NCBI GenBank assembly: GCA_051294375.1
Contig: CM119266.1
Span: forward strand, 26,354,851 to 26,418,850
Direction: 5' to 3'
Source: Paraspadella gotoi
Taxonomy: Eukaryota; Chaetognatha
Length of the DNA: 64,000 bases
A model generated the notes under the pieces. It was given only the letters and a program-made list of their open reading frames with translations. It did no database searches and was not told the origin of the DNA. The translations under genes were made by a program, and so were the position numbers. Below, piece by piece: positions 32,901 through 43,846 of the stretch. Positions within the stretch are counted from its first letter, which is position 1. Each line of letters starts with the position of its first letter.

Positions 32901-35900
32901 TCTTGCGCGGGCTCTGCTTTCTGTTTTTCAAGAAGAAGGTGAGATTACTGAGTCTGACATTTTGAGAAATCAGTACAGACCAGGGAGCGACGAATAAATA
33001 AGTTTCATTTCTGTAGGTCAAGAAGCTATTTTGCTTCGAGTTATGAACGATCGAGAAATCGAACAAGAAGACGATACGTCAACGCTGTTTCGGTCTTCCA
33101 CGATGGCCACGTGTCTGATGGATCAGTATATGAAGGTAAGGTTTTTATCGTCGCAATCGCTTTGCGTTTGCGACAATCTCGTAACGCTTTTGCGCATAAG
33201 TGGCGTAGTCGTCGTCGTCGTTCCAACTTTTCGATCGCCTTTTTGATGACTAAATTTTGGTGTATGATGCTGAAAATTTATATACAGCTTCTCATCATCA
33301 AGGTCTTTGAAATTGGGCGAGGACAGTTTATTAAATATGTTTTGTTTACGTTTTATCAAAACAAACAAATTTCCTCTATTTTTATTTTTATGTCTCCTCC
33401 TCTCTCTTCTTTTCTCTTCTTCTTTTAATTATATGTAGCTCTCTCTCTCTTTTCCCCAGTCGCTGATTCCTTGGGCTCTGCAGGGTAGGGTGGAGTGATG
33501 AAAAGATTAAGCGATGGAATAATATTTTTTGCTGCCTTTGTATTTGCAATAAAAAATAATTAAGCTATTTTTTAAAAAAAATTTGCATAACAGTATCATT
33601 AATTGAATTTTTTTTATAGTAATATTCTTATAAAATCATAAAATTTTTAAATCATATTTTTTTAATTATAAGAACAGTTTCGGATTCTCCGGAAAAAACT
33701 GAAAAACTTTTGTAAAATATGTTACATGATATTTTTAGGTTAAAGCTGTGAAAAATGACCAAAACGTTTCATCATATAATAGTTTCTACTACAAAGTGTG
33801 AAAAAGTGGAGAATTTGACTTTTTTTTTGTATTTTTGATGCTGAAGACATTGAAATTTTTAATAACATATTTTATATTTTTGATATAACTTTTTATGAAG
33901 AATCAGAATCTTTAATAAAAATTTAAAAAAGTATTTTTAAAATTTATGATTTTATAAGGATATTACTATAAATATATTGTAATTAATGATACTGTTCCCC
34001 AAACAATATAAGCAAAATGTTTTTTGTACTCCTTAATCATACTATCTCACGTCTAAATATCCTTGTTTGTTCGCTCAAATAAAATTTATGTTCCCCAGTG
34101 CTCCACTCGACTGCAGGGGCTTTCTTTCTTTTTCTCTCTTTTCTCCTGCTGCTTCTGCTGATTCGTCCGCTGATTCGTCTGCTGTTTCGTCTGCTGTTTC
34201 TCTCTTTCTCTCTGCATTTTTATTAAAAAAAAATTGAATTAGGATTGAGCTTGTAAAATTAGGTATCGCATTCGTGCATGTTATCATTTTGCTATCTCAA
34301 CATCGGGTTTTTATTTCGTTTTTTCTTCTCGTCACTCTCTCTTTATTTTTTTTCCCTTCCTTTCTATTCTTTCTTTCTTTTCTATTCTTTCTTTCTTTTC
34401 TATTCTTTCTTTCTTTTCTTTCTTTTTTTTTAATTTTTTCTTTCTTTTCTATTCTTTCTTTCTTTTCTATTTTTTCTTCTTTTCTATTTTTTCTTTCTTC
34501 TTTCTATTCTTTCTTTCCTTTCTATATTTTCTTTCCTTTCTATTCTTTCTTTCCTTTCTATTCTTTCTTTCCTTTCAATTCTTTCTTTATATTTACTCTT
34601 TTCTTTTTTTTTTTCTGTTTATAAATTAATTTTCTTTTCTCAAATTTGATTTTTTTTAGTATCAAAATTTGTCGTCAATCCAGATTTTTTTATGCATTGC
34701 GACGATCCTTATGCTTTTAAGATTTTTTGTCATAAAAATCGTTAATACGTCATACGTAATTCTTCCATCCTTTCATTTTTTGCTCATATAATAATATTAA
34801 TAATAATATAATATATTATGAAATTGGTACAACCAATATAAAAATTATCCATTCATTTAATAAATAAGCTATCTTGCCCCTGACTTTAATAATATAATAA
34901 TATATTTTATTAAGAGCACGGGACTCTTAATCCCGGGGTCGTGGGTTCGAGCCCCACATTGGGCGCCACTGGGAAGATGGGTATCTAGCTAAGGGTAGGT
35001 ACTAACTAGTTTCTCTTCAGGTAAAAGAGGTAAGTAAAGATATGGAGTCTAATAAGTCTAAAGTCTAGTAAAGACGGTTATGTACAAAATAAGAGGGAGA
35101 GGGAGGGAGGTTTCTTGTGCCCCGACTTGTGAGTTGAGCTGAGAGTGAATCCTTGGTCCCGGCCCGAGGGTTGCCGGAGGGATGAGGAGGAGGGGATGAG
35201 GAGGAAGGGACGACGGAGATGGGGAAGAGCTGTGGCGGTAAACGCCCCTCTATCTTGATAATATATAATATCTAACGCGTAAACGATTTTAATTTAATTC
35301 CACAGAGAACTTGTGGTGACTTCTTGAACTTCGCGATCAAGAAGTCCATCATCTCTATAATGGAAAGCAGAGACTCTTGCGAGTTAGACTTGAGTCGCCT
35401 TGACCGAGCGTCGGACGCCCACGTCAACGCCGAGCATCTTCTGGTCAGTTTTTGGATTTAAAAAGTAAAAAGTAAAAAAAGAATACTAGTCAAAAGCCAC
35501 GGCAAAAGCTTTTTCTTCCGACAACTATCATCTGTCCCACGTGTCCGGTGTCAGGTGCTGCTGAACGACGTGATAGAATCGATCTTCGACTCGGCGCACG
35601 CCGCCCCTCCCGTCCTCCGATACATATGTGGCTGCCTGCAAAAGAGCGTTTCTACCAAGTGGCCGGAAAATGAAATCGTCAGAACCCGAGTCGTTTCCGT
35701 ATTCATCTTTCTCCGACTCCTCTCGCCGGCGATAAGGTGGGAAATGGTAGTATAACAGTCGCTCGAGTCTTATCGATTTTTTGTTTTTTTCACAAGCTTA
35801 TTTTCTTTCAATTCTATATTTATCGAACTGAATTCTGCGTGATGGTCTAGTACCTTAATGAGTTCTTTTTTCATTCTGTCAGTTGACATTGTAGGATATA

Positions 35901-37560
35901 AAATTTTGGAATCATAATACATGTATTTTTAATTGAGATTAAATGTGCACCTTAGTAGACCTTTATCTTCATTTTTATCCTCAAATTAGAAATCCGAAAG
36001 TGTTCAACCTGATCAACGAGACCCCGTCCGAGACCGCGGACCGAACTCTCACACTTGTCGCCAAATGCCTCCAAAATCTCGCCAATTTGGTCGAGTTCGG
36101 CGCAAAGGAGCCTTACATGAACGTCGTCAATCCTTTCATCGTTCGAAACAAATCGAGAATGGTCGAGTTTCTCAATCAACTATCCAACGTTCACGAAAAT
36201 CCTTCCGCAGGTTTTGTGATAAAACTTATTGCGGTTTGATTTAAGATTGAGCCGAGGTTAATGTATAAGGGGGTATGTTTGCCTGAGATAAGATAGGCAT
36301 ATAACTAGGTACCAAAAGGTTCAGTGTTCATTAATATCTTACTTGATGGTATGTTGACTTGGTATCGGTGAAGAACGCTCGCTTACTATATAAACTGTCT
36401 TTAATGTGTATAGCTAGTTAGCTTTGCCTGAAGTAGAGAAATGGAAACACAATTAAAAACTATTTATTTACCTCTATTATATTGTGCTTAAACCTTATTT
36501 AGAATTATTAATGATTAACTGTTAAGATGTTAATCTTATGCTGATTGAGCTCTGATAAGGAGAAATGAACTTTAACAAGAGAGTGCGTCCCCAAAACCAT
36601 AGCTGAATAATAGTTTAACTTCTGAACAAATAAAGGAATCACTAAATATGAGCAAGTCAAATCTTTAAGTAATAAAATGTTAAAAGTATTATTATTAATT
36701 AACTAGTTAAAATATTAAAATGACTCATGTTAATCATTAACATTGCTAAAGACTATATTTAGCTACTAGAAAACCATGAAACAGAACTAATATCAAAATC
36801 CAAAATGAAATTAGACACATTTCGATTCAATACTGCAATATGTAAATGAGATTGAGAGATTTAAGATCATATTAAATAATCATCTCTTACAAATGTAGTG
36901 CAGAAGGATCTTTATAGAAATGAGCTTTCGATTTTTCGAGCCCAGCATCAATTCCAAGGAAACCACCGGATGAAATTTTGCATAGATAGTGCTAATGATG
37001 ATACGAATAGAACTATCAAGGCGATTTTTAAAATTTAACCCCTGAGCTGAGATACGGGGCCCTGAGGGTTTTTTTGGGATTTTTTGGGTTTTTTTAATTT
37101 GAACAGCTGCATAGGAATTCTTCTAGAAAAAATAATTTATAACCATTTATAGTCATTTTACTTTCATTTTTGGGTTCATGAACTCAGAGGGTGAGGCCCG
37201 TTTTATGATGGCGAACGGTTTATGTAATAATAACAAAATAAATACCACTACGCTGAACCACCTTCACTCCCTTCAGGGAATCAAATGACGACGCGTCCCG
37301 GGCGCGCTTTTCAAACGTCGCCGCACGCGACTACTTCTCCCGCCCGCGGTTCCTCGGACATCGCCCGCGAACTCGCTTGCCTCCACCACATTTGCGAGAC
37401 ACACCTGCCCGAGCTCGACTCAATCAGCGCCCAGGGCGGGGGGAGCAATAAACTGCGGAAACTCATCGCCATGACGGACATGCTGCGCGGCCACAAGAAA
37501 CACTACATGCAGCAGCAACAGCAAGTCGGAACTCTACTACAGCCGGAGCGGATGGTATAA
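23912..37560 (+). CDS. RASA1: Ras GTPase-activating protein 1 (p120RasGAP), complete, 17 coding exons
   Basis: Exons: 23912-24077, 24243-24425, 24524-24708, 24784-24899, 25112-25251, 25317-25415, 25633-25810, 25879-26297, 29134-29299, 29361-29491, 29660-29841, 32776-32938, 33017-33135, 35306-35443, 35555-35736, 35990-36210, 37277-37560. Phases agree throughout, giving 1,023 residues (human 1,047). SH2-1 is about residues 96-190 (WYHGRL; YLIRES with Arg122), SH3 198-255 (VVAILPYN), SH2-2 265-355 (EWFHGNIT; FLIRPSD with Arg290), PH about 403-509, a glycine-rich linker, C2 about 536-655, RasGAP about 690-990. The arginine finger TLFRSST (Arg735) and FLRLLSPAI (Arg849) are both kept, so GAP activity is expected. 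The protein is recruited to phosphotyrosine receptors and accelerates Ras GTP hydrolysis at the plasma membrane. The start is the first ATG. Intron 8 and introns 11 and 13 are large and repeat-filled; intron 11 contains a whole minus-strand gene. An AATAAA lies at about 38239. Confidence 0.93.
26995..27649. mobile_element. MITE (family R7) with AGTAGGA ends
   Basis: The ends AGTAGGA and TCCTACT are flanked by AAT on both sides (26992-26994, 27650-27652). A related copy lies inverted at about 60970-61545. The two share CCAGAGG, CGGCCAATAT/ATTGGCCGG and the internal AGGATCGGAATC block. No ORF. The 3-bp duplication is too short to assign a superfamily. Confidence 0.55.
28190..28690 (-). mobile_element. 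Truncated Penelope terminal segment in RASA1 intron 8
   Basis: It has the usual order: a hammerhead-like motif, a GA microsatellite (28315-28370), the GGCAATGTACAACGATGATAA block (compare 15360 and 19760), and AAAGAGCTCAAAATGA (compare 10925). The coding body is absent. Confidence 0.6.
28232..28274 (-). ncRNA. Degenerate hammerhead-like motif
   Basis: Minus strand: CTGATTA-A-GACTC...GAGTC-GAAAC-AT-GTCC. Stem II is perfect but the core G8 is replaced by T, so cleavage is not expected. Confidence 0.45.
30107..32360 (-). CDS. Unidentified type I membrane protein gene nested in RASA1 intron 11, 8 exons
   Basis: Minus-strand exons: 32360-32266, 32198-31985, 31916-31844, 31756-31728, 31633-31502, 31433-31269, 31200-30358, 30283-30107. 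All have GT-AG borders and consistent phase, giving 575 residues and a stop. Residues 1-23 are a signal peptide (MLFLFRKLLVLTIASISFSL). A single transmembrane helix spans about 78-101 (AVLLDALVAIFFGLIVYTII). The cytoplasmic part is acidic and serine-rich, with a cysteine cluster (CACGGQGCGLGFCDIQVCGC), a basic KRNRRKR stretch and a conserved-looking tail (REWFLDNYQGYIFRKTARH). I do not recognise the family. The exon 4 donor is ambiguous (31728 or 31737). AATAAA is present on the minus strand at 30031-30026. The gene is transcribed opposite to RASA1 and lies wholly inside intron 29842-32775. Confidence 0.75.
33486..34110. mobile_element. hAT-like MITE (family R5), uninterrupted copy
   Basis: A perfect 8-bp target duplication, CTGCAGGG, lies at 33478-33485 and 34111-34118. 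Ends TAGGGTGGAG and CTCCACTCGA form imperfect inverted repeats. A related sequence without the insertion is seen near 38855 (GCTCTGCAGGGGCTTTC). At 625 bp it has no ORF. It lies in RASA1 intron 13. Confidence 0.75.
34119..34800. repeat. Dispersed repeat R6 with long polypyrimidine core
   Basis: The repeat surrounds the R5 insertion and continues from about 33270; it recurs at about 38670-39330 and in part at 55945-56130. Common landmarks are the GGGCGAGGACAGTTTATTAAA-like block, a GCATTCGTGCATGT block and TTTCTATTCTTTC repeats (34360-34600). The phenylalanine/leucine-rich ORF here is compositional. Confidence 0.6.
34914..34968 (+). pseudogene. tRNA-Lys(CTT) 3' part, 5'-truncated (pseudogene or SINE head)
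   Basis: AGAGCACGGGACTCTTAATC, then CCGGGGTCGTGGGTTCGAGCC, then a 3' acceptor strand ending GGGCGCCA. The anticodon arm with CTT, the variable region and the T arm/B box (GGTTCGAGCCC) are intact. The D arm and the 5' acceptor strand are missing, replaced by TTTTATTA. It is followed by about 300 bp of GC-richer sequence to about 35260, which could be the body of a tRNA-derived SINE. Confidence 0.65.
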
Positions 37561-38660
37561 CCCCATACTAATCTTCACATTCGATCGTTTTCGTATCCGA
37601 CAAAAATGGAGTTTCTCTTATCGTGGGAAACGCGGTGCAATATAATTAAGTCCCCCCCCTCCCGAGGTTTAATTTTTTTTCATATTGATTTTTAATATCG
37701 CCCAAGACTGACGAAACCAAGAAACTTTAAAATCACTGCGAAAAAATGTTATTTCAACGACTATGGAATATGAACGATAATGTAGTGAAGGAAAAAAAAT
37801 CAACTCTGTCGGACGATGGCGCGGCGGGACGGCTTTCGAAGAAAACCAGTCTCACGCACTTATTCGCCCGTTTTACGTCGCTGCGGGTGAAATACGCCCC
37901 AGCTATTATTTCCCCTCTCCACTTCGACGTTTTTATTTTTAGTTTTTAAAATTTTTAGTTTTTCTCGTTTTTTGTTTCGCCTATCGCGGCCTCAAGTGGT
38001 GCCTACTTGTGAATTGCCTACGTTTATGTATTAATTAAATTTTATTGTTGGCCGATCGATCCACTGTGTACGCGTAGAAAAAAAATCGTTCCTCCTCGAA
38101 TTTTGTAAGATTGTAAGCTTCTACCGTTTCTCTTCGCGGAATTGTCGACCACAATTACTGTTATTTTAAAGTTTTTATTTTTGGGGAAAGAAACCACTGA
38201 TTAGATATTGCTATCTTTTTCTACAGAAAAATAAGTGAAATAAAGAAAGGGCGGTAGTTTTATAAATGGGAAGAAGCAAGCGTTAAATTGGTCAAAACGT
38301 TATTTTTAAAAACTTCCTTTTTCTCACAAAAAGCATGTTCTTTCCTTGCCCATTTCCCCCAACCCAAATTTCTCCCCTCTATTTGTTCATCCAGTTTTGT
38401 TCCTGCACTTTTACATGTATATCTTACGTGTAAAACTTGTCCCCTCGTAAAAATTACAGAAACTGGGTTTTCTCATTTTTTGACCGTTTATATACTAAAA
38501 TGTTAGCGATAATAGAAAATGATTAGTTATCTTGCTAAACTCAGCTAATTAGCTATAGAGGGCTTTCAAATTTTTTTGATGAAGATTATGAATATCAATA
38601 CAGGGACTTCAACTGGACCGATACCAAAACACTTGTTATAAAAATAATATACAGTGAAAG
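37561..38660 (+). other. RASA1 3' UTR and downstream flank
   Basis: AATAAA at 38239-38244 is the first good polyadenylation hexamer after the stop. Short open frames (for example 37746-37949) have no start context or splice support. Nothing else is recognised. Confidence 0.4.
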
Positions 38661-39330
38661 AATCATTTAATCATTTATCCTTGAAATTGGGTGAGGACAG
38701 TTATTAAATATGTTATCAAAACAAACAAATTCCCTCTATTATTTTTATGTCTCCTTCTCTCTCTCTTTTGTCTTTTAATTATATGTAGCTCTCTCTCTTT
38801 CTTTTCTCAAGGCTGATTCATCGGGAAAAAACGAGTCTGCAGCTGGCTCTGCAGGGGCTTTCTTTTTTTTTTCTTTTTTCTCCTGCTGCCTTTTGATTTT
38901 TTTTCTGGCTGCCTCTGCTGCTGCCGCTGCCGCTGCTGATTCGTCCGAAAACGATTTGGCTTCTCTCTCTCTCTCTCTCTCTGCGTTTTTGTTACAAAAA
39001 AAATTTAATTAGGATTGAACTCGTAAAATTAGGCATCGCATTCGTGCATGTAATCATTTTGCTATCGCAACATCGGGTTTTTATTTCGTTCTTTCTTCTC
39101 GTCACTCTTTATTTTTATTTTTTATCTTTCTTTCCTTTCTATTCTTTCTTTCCTTTCTATTCTTTCTTTCCTTTCTATATATTTATTCTTTTCTTCTTTT
39201 TTTTTCTGTTTATAAATTAATTTTCCTTTCTCAAATTTGATTTTTTTTTAGTATCAGATTTTTCTTTTGCAATTGCGACGATCCTATTGCTTTTAAAATT
39301 TTTTATAAGTATAAAATTTTTTTCTAATAA

Positions 39331-39719
39331 TTTGATTAGGGGAGTCCCGGGTAATTCGGAACACTGAAATATAAAATAAAATAAAAGAATTGTTTAACGA
39401 TATTTAATAATTTTTTTGTTGCATTCACTAACTTGACTTTCCATTATTAAAATTTCAGCATTCATTTCAAAGCTGCGAGTTTCGTCTTTGAGTGATTGAA
39501 CTGTCTTTGAGTAGTCGTTTTCAAGCCTCATATTTGACGTAATATGATTATCGAATATTAATATATGATAGACGAGACTACTAATTTTCAGTTATTTAAT
39601 AGATTATTTATTATTATTCAATTTTATATAGCTTCCGTTTGAACACCTGTAAAGTAAGTATTCTGTGTTACCTCATATGCTTTTCATAACGTGTTAGTAA
39701 TAATTTACTAAGTACTGAT
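39331..39719. other. AT-rich intergenic stretch, no gene seen
   Basis: The stretch lies between the R6 repeat and the hAT-like element; no exon, RNA gene or recognisable repeat is seen. Confidence 0.35.
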
Positions 39720-42183
39720 CAGAGATGTGGAAGCGTCGATTTTTCCGCCGCTGCCAATCCGGCGCTTCCAAGACCCTCACCGCTCCCGTTTTCGGGTGCA
39801 ATCCTTACTTTTTTAGCCCGGATCGCTTTCGGTTTTGAGTGCACATCGCTTCCTTTCTTTAGAAATTTTACATTTGTTATTATTTATAAAAATACTCTTT
39901 TTAGACATGTAATTCATTGGTAAAATAATTTTAAACAATCTTTTTTGGTAACAAATAACAAGTAAAATTTTTACTATGAAAAATTGTAAGATTTGTAAGA
40001 TTGTAAGAATCGTTCGAGTGGAAATGAGTTTAAATGAAAAAAAAACAAAAAACCTTTTTCCCTATTTGCTTTTTTCTTTTTTATTAAATATAATATAAGC
40101 TGCATAGTTATTCAATTAATCAATTAATTAATCAATCAATTAATTAACTAAACACTAATCAATCAAAATTACTTAAAAAATAATGAATCAATTTTTTTAT
40201 CAATCAATCAATTAAATAAATAAATTATCAATCAACTAATTAATAAATTTATTTATCAATAAAATTATTAAAGAACCAATTAATTAATTAATCAATTAAT
40301 TAATCAATCAATTAAACAATGTCAGTATTATCATTGTCATCTCCAACATCGTTTTTGCTTTTGTCCTGGTCAGTGACCTGACAAAAAGACCTAAAAATTA
40401 ACAGGCCTGATATGAATTTATTTATTTGATCAATCAATCATTCAATTAATCATAATGGTGCTATCCTGTTGTCATCATAATCATCATCAGGGTAGTCATT
40501 TCTTTTGTCATAATGAAAAGACAAAAAAAACAAACAAGTTTGAGCTAACAATTGTCAGAACTGATCAGTTAATTAATTATTCAATCAATTAATCAAATAT
40601 TCAATCAATCAATCAAAAAATTAAGCAATCAATCAATTTGTCATTGTCGGTATTATCATTGTCGTGGTTGCCATCATTAATTATTTAATTAATTAAACTC
40701 CTTTATCTTTGTTGGACATTGCAAAAATGTATCTTTATTATTATTTTATCCCTGTTGTTTTGTTTCTCTCTCTCACTCTCTCTCTCTCTCTTTAACAAGT
40801 TCCTTCTTTTCACAACTCACTCAATCTCCCTTACCTTCAACCTGTCCTCACATCTGACCACTATTCTGTCTCACCACTTTGTTGGAAAAACTTTTACCCT
40901 CTCTCTCTCTCACACTCTTCGTTTACACAAATTTATTATTGAATGTCATATGCTGATGAAGGCTTGAAGTAAACAAACCGAAACATGTCCAACTATTAAT
41001 TAAAAATCGTTGTTACAAATTCAAAATTCTTTGCTTTCTCTAAATTAATTAATTGAAATATTTTTATAATGTTTGCGGTGACTCAAAACAAAAATTTTTT
41101 AAAAAATTTGAGGCGTGTTTTTGTGATAAAGAAAACCTGGTATTGTCAAAAACAGTAAAAAAGTAAAAATGATAAAAATAATAACAACAACAACTAGTAT
41201 TTACATTGGCTGAGAAAAAGGTCATCCATAACAAGATTGGGTAAAAATAGGTCATTCTTATTGACCACTACTGTACTACGGCTCACAAAGTACAAGTATT
41301 ATTTTAATTAATTAATATGTAATTAATTAAATAATTTATTTTTATTCAATTAATTAATCAATTAATTACCGCTAATGATCGTGGGCAGATCCGGCATTGT
41401 TTGCTCAAACTTGTTTATTAATAATTTTGATTTATTTATTTTATATATTTTTTTATTGCTTTTTTGTTCAGTGCAAGAGGGGAAGAAAGAAAGAAGATAG
41501 AGAGTGTGTTGTTAGAGATTTAAGTATGTATAAGCATAATATTATGCAATATTGCAATAAAACAGATCAATCCTTTTGGTTTAAACTTGTTGTTGTAACA
41601 TGAAAAACGTTATGGATTTTAAAAAAAAAAGACTTAAATTTAAAAGAAAAAATAATAAAATATAAGAAAATAAATTTTTAATTTATATGAATTAAAAAAG
41701 TTTAATTTAAAATTATAATTTACTTAATTACGTTTTTTTCAGATAGAAAAAATCTTTTTTTCAGCTCAGATTTTATTTAAATATATTAAAAAGAATAATT
41801 AAAAAAATAAATATGTAAATTTTTCATAGATTTTCGACCAAAGAGGAAAAAAGAATAAAAGAAAAAAAATAAAAGAAGAGAATAAGAAAAATTGAATAAA
41901 AAAATTAGGAGCAAACTATTTTAAATGTTGAAAATAAATATTAAAAATAAATTTTTAAAGAAAAATCAAGAAAGAGCAGGGGGTTGCAAAGATTTTAATA
42001 CATTAAATACCTTTCTTTCTAACCAATAAAAACAAATGACCAGGAAGCGAACACGCAGGGTTATTATAGCTTCCGGGTTCAATCCTTTCTCAATTTTTCT
42101 ATCGCTCCCGGTTTCGGGTTCTTCAAAAATCGGCCGCTTCCACAGTGTTCGCTTACGCTTTCCAGATCGCGTCCACATCTCTG
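39720..42183. mobile_element. Non-autonomous hAT-like element with nested R1 and Penelope fragment
   Basis: A perfect 8-bp duplication, GTACTGAT, lies at 39712-39719 and 42184-42191. The inverted ends share CAGAGATGTGGA followed by one mismatch and GCG. The CAG start and 8-bp duplication are hAT hallmarks. Subterminal regions carry repeated GCTCCCG..TTTCGGG motifs. The middle is an R1 copy (about 40010-41410) with a Penelope/hammerhead fragment (about 40735-41035) inside it. No transposase is found. Confidence 0.75.
40735..41035 (+). mobile_element. Penelope terminal fragment with hammerhead-like motif, nested in R1
   Basis: It contains CT microsatellites, the CTGTCCTCACATCTGACCAC block seen inverted in other copies, and the motif CTGATGA-AGGC...ACC-GAAAC-AT-GTCC at 40953-40990. 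Stem II is weakened by mismatches and stem I has only two pairs, so activity is doubtful. No target duplication is evident. Confidence 0.55.
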
Positions 42184-42191
42184 GTACTGAT

Positions 42192-42765
42192 AACAGTTAG
42201 CAACATTTGTTAAAAGTTTTTTTGTATCACTCCAGATTGAAGTCCCTATATTGAAAATTATTATGTACGTATTTTTGAAAAAAAATTTTTCTTAGGACAA
42301 AATTTTATCCCAGCTGCAAAAAAAAATGTCATTAAGAATTATCTCCTATATGTATTTACTGCGCAAAAAGATTGCTTAGATTAGGGAATGGAACAATCCT
42401 GAACATGGCCTGATGCAAAGGTTTCCACATAGAACAATCCATCTGACGCACAATTATGACGTCATGCGTGTTAGTCTTAAGGATGAAGTTCACCATTTCC
42501 TGCTGACGTCAGCTTTTGCGACGCAATTTGAAAAAAAAAAATCACTAATAATTATTTAATATTAATCTATTTCATTTATACAATTCCTTATTATATTAAA
42601 TTCATTCATTTTTTTTCTTTCTCTCGTTCACTCTCTCATTCTAACATACTTTTTCTTGCATCAAAGTTGGTTATTCGTCTTTCGCGTTTTATTCATAATA
42701 AGTACTTTTAGGATTTTTTTTTTAAATTCGGAGAATACGCAATTTAACTTGTTTCGTCCTTGACT
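42192..42765. other. Intergenic stretch, no gene seen
   Basis: AT-rich sequence between the hAT-like element and the GC-rich leader of the transporter gene. Nothing is supported. Confidence 0.35.
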
Positions 42766-43846
42766 TATTTCCCCAGGGCCCGGCCGGCTAACAGGGATGG
42801 GCCGCGTCTCGACCGGTATTTTAAATTGATTCGATGGGGGGACGCGAAAAAAGACGCCAATCTAACTTTCCCGCCCTTTTTTCATTGGGCTTCCACCACG
42901 AAATCCCTTAGCCCTCTTGAACACATGCTCTAGTATCTCTCGTTTATTTACTTATCCCCTCGATCATCGTGACATTAAAGTGAGAAGTGTTAAAAATGAA
43001 AGAATCTCCTCTCCCCGAGGACGAAGCACTCGTCATCATCGCCGCCAGTTGGAAGTCTCGAGGACATTCCTCTCCCCGAAAGCTCGTGTCTTTGCCCAAA
43101 AGAAAAGATTAGCTACTTAGCGGTTTTTCCCACGGAAAATGCAGAGAACTCCACTCGAGGATCGCCTCGGCTTCCGCCATTTAATTCCGTTCGTGTTTAC
43201 CGTTGACCTGGACCAATGAAAAGCTCGGAGGGACTCTCGCACCAAATTGGCTCGGACCAATCAGAAGACTCAAAAAGATCGGACCACTTTTTTTTTTCGC
43301 TCGGAAACAAGACGAACGAGCGAACGCGGATCACGCCACTTCTAAAGCTTCCACTACGGTTTTTGCTGTGATAAAATTTATACGCGAAGCAAAAAGTTGT
43401 TAACCTCCCTATTTTGGCTTTGTCCGTAATTTTCTTAGCCGTGACTTCTTGTGTGCATTTAGTTGAAAGGATTTCCAAAAATTCCTCAACCAGCGTTCCA
43501 ACTTTTTTGAGACATCATAACCGTTTTCATCCGGGAGGGCATCGGACGATGTCCTCCCTCGCTTTCGAGGTTTATCATTCCATGTTTTACGTTTCTCGTT
43601 CGAGAAATTTTGTCTACTCTTAGTCAATTCTGTTAACGTGGCGTCCACAATACATAAGATATTAATTAATAATTGTGAATAGCAATCTTGGTAACTAATT
43701 TTTTTTGGATTTTCTGGCGCAGATATTTCTATATTTAAACTAACTGCACCCGAAGGAATAACTGTAATCGCTGAGACTATTTTTCAAGGCTTCCCCCTCC
43801 CCTCGTCTTGCCTTTTCTTTAATTTTTGCTCTTCGACTCCGAAGTC
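42766..43846 (+). promoter_or_regulatory. GC-richer upstream region and probable leader of the Spinster-type gene
   Basis: From about 42770 base composition shifts from AT-rich to mixed, with CCCGCC and CGCG stretches, up to the ATG at 43847. A small ORF (42996-43112) lies inside. A TTTCTGGCGCAG acceptor-like sequence at about 43712-43723 might end a 5'-UTR intron. Confidence 0.35.
42996..43112 (+). CDS. Possible 38-codon upstream small ORF
   Basis: An ATG in good context (AAAAATGA) opens MKESPLPEDEALVIIAASWK and ends KRKD before TAG. The codon third positions are GC-rich, as in nearby real genes. It is not in frame with, or spliced obviously to, the transporter. It could be an upstream ORF in its leader or chance. 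Confidence 0.25.
   Translation: MKESPLPEDEALVIIAASWKSRGHSSPRKLVSLPKRKD

Noticed and set aside
43409-43648. Minus-strand 79-codon basic ORF upstream of the Spinster-type gene
   Set aside because: Protein-like composition, but no ATG in frame (starts GTG), no clear splice sites and no recognised family. It could be an exon of a divergent gene but cannot be supported.
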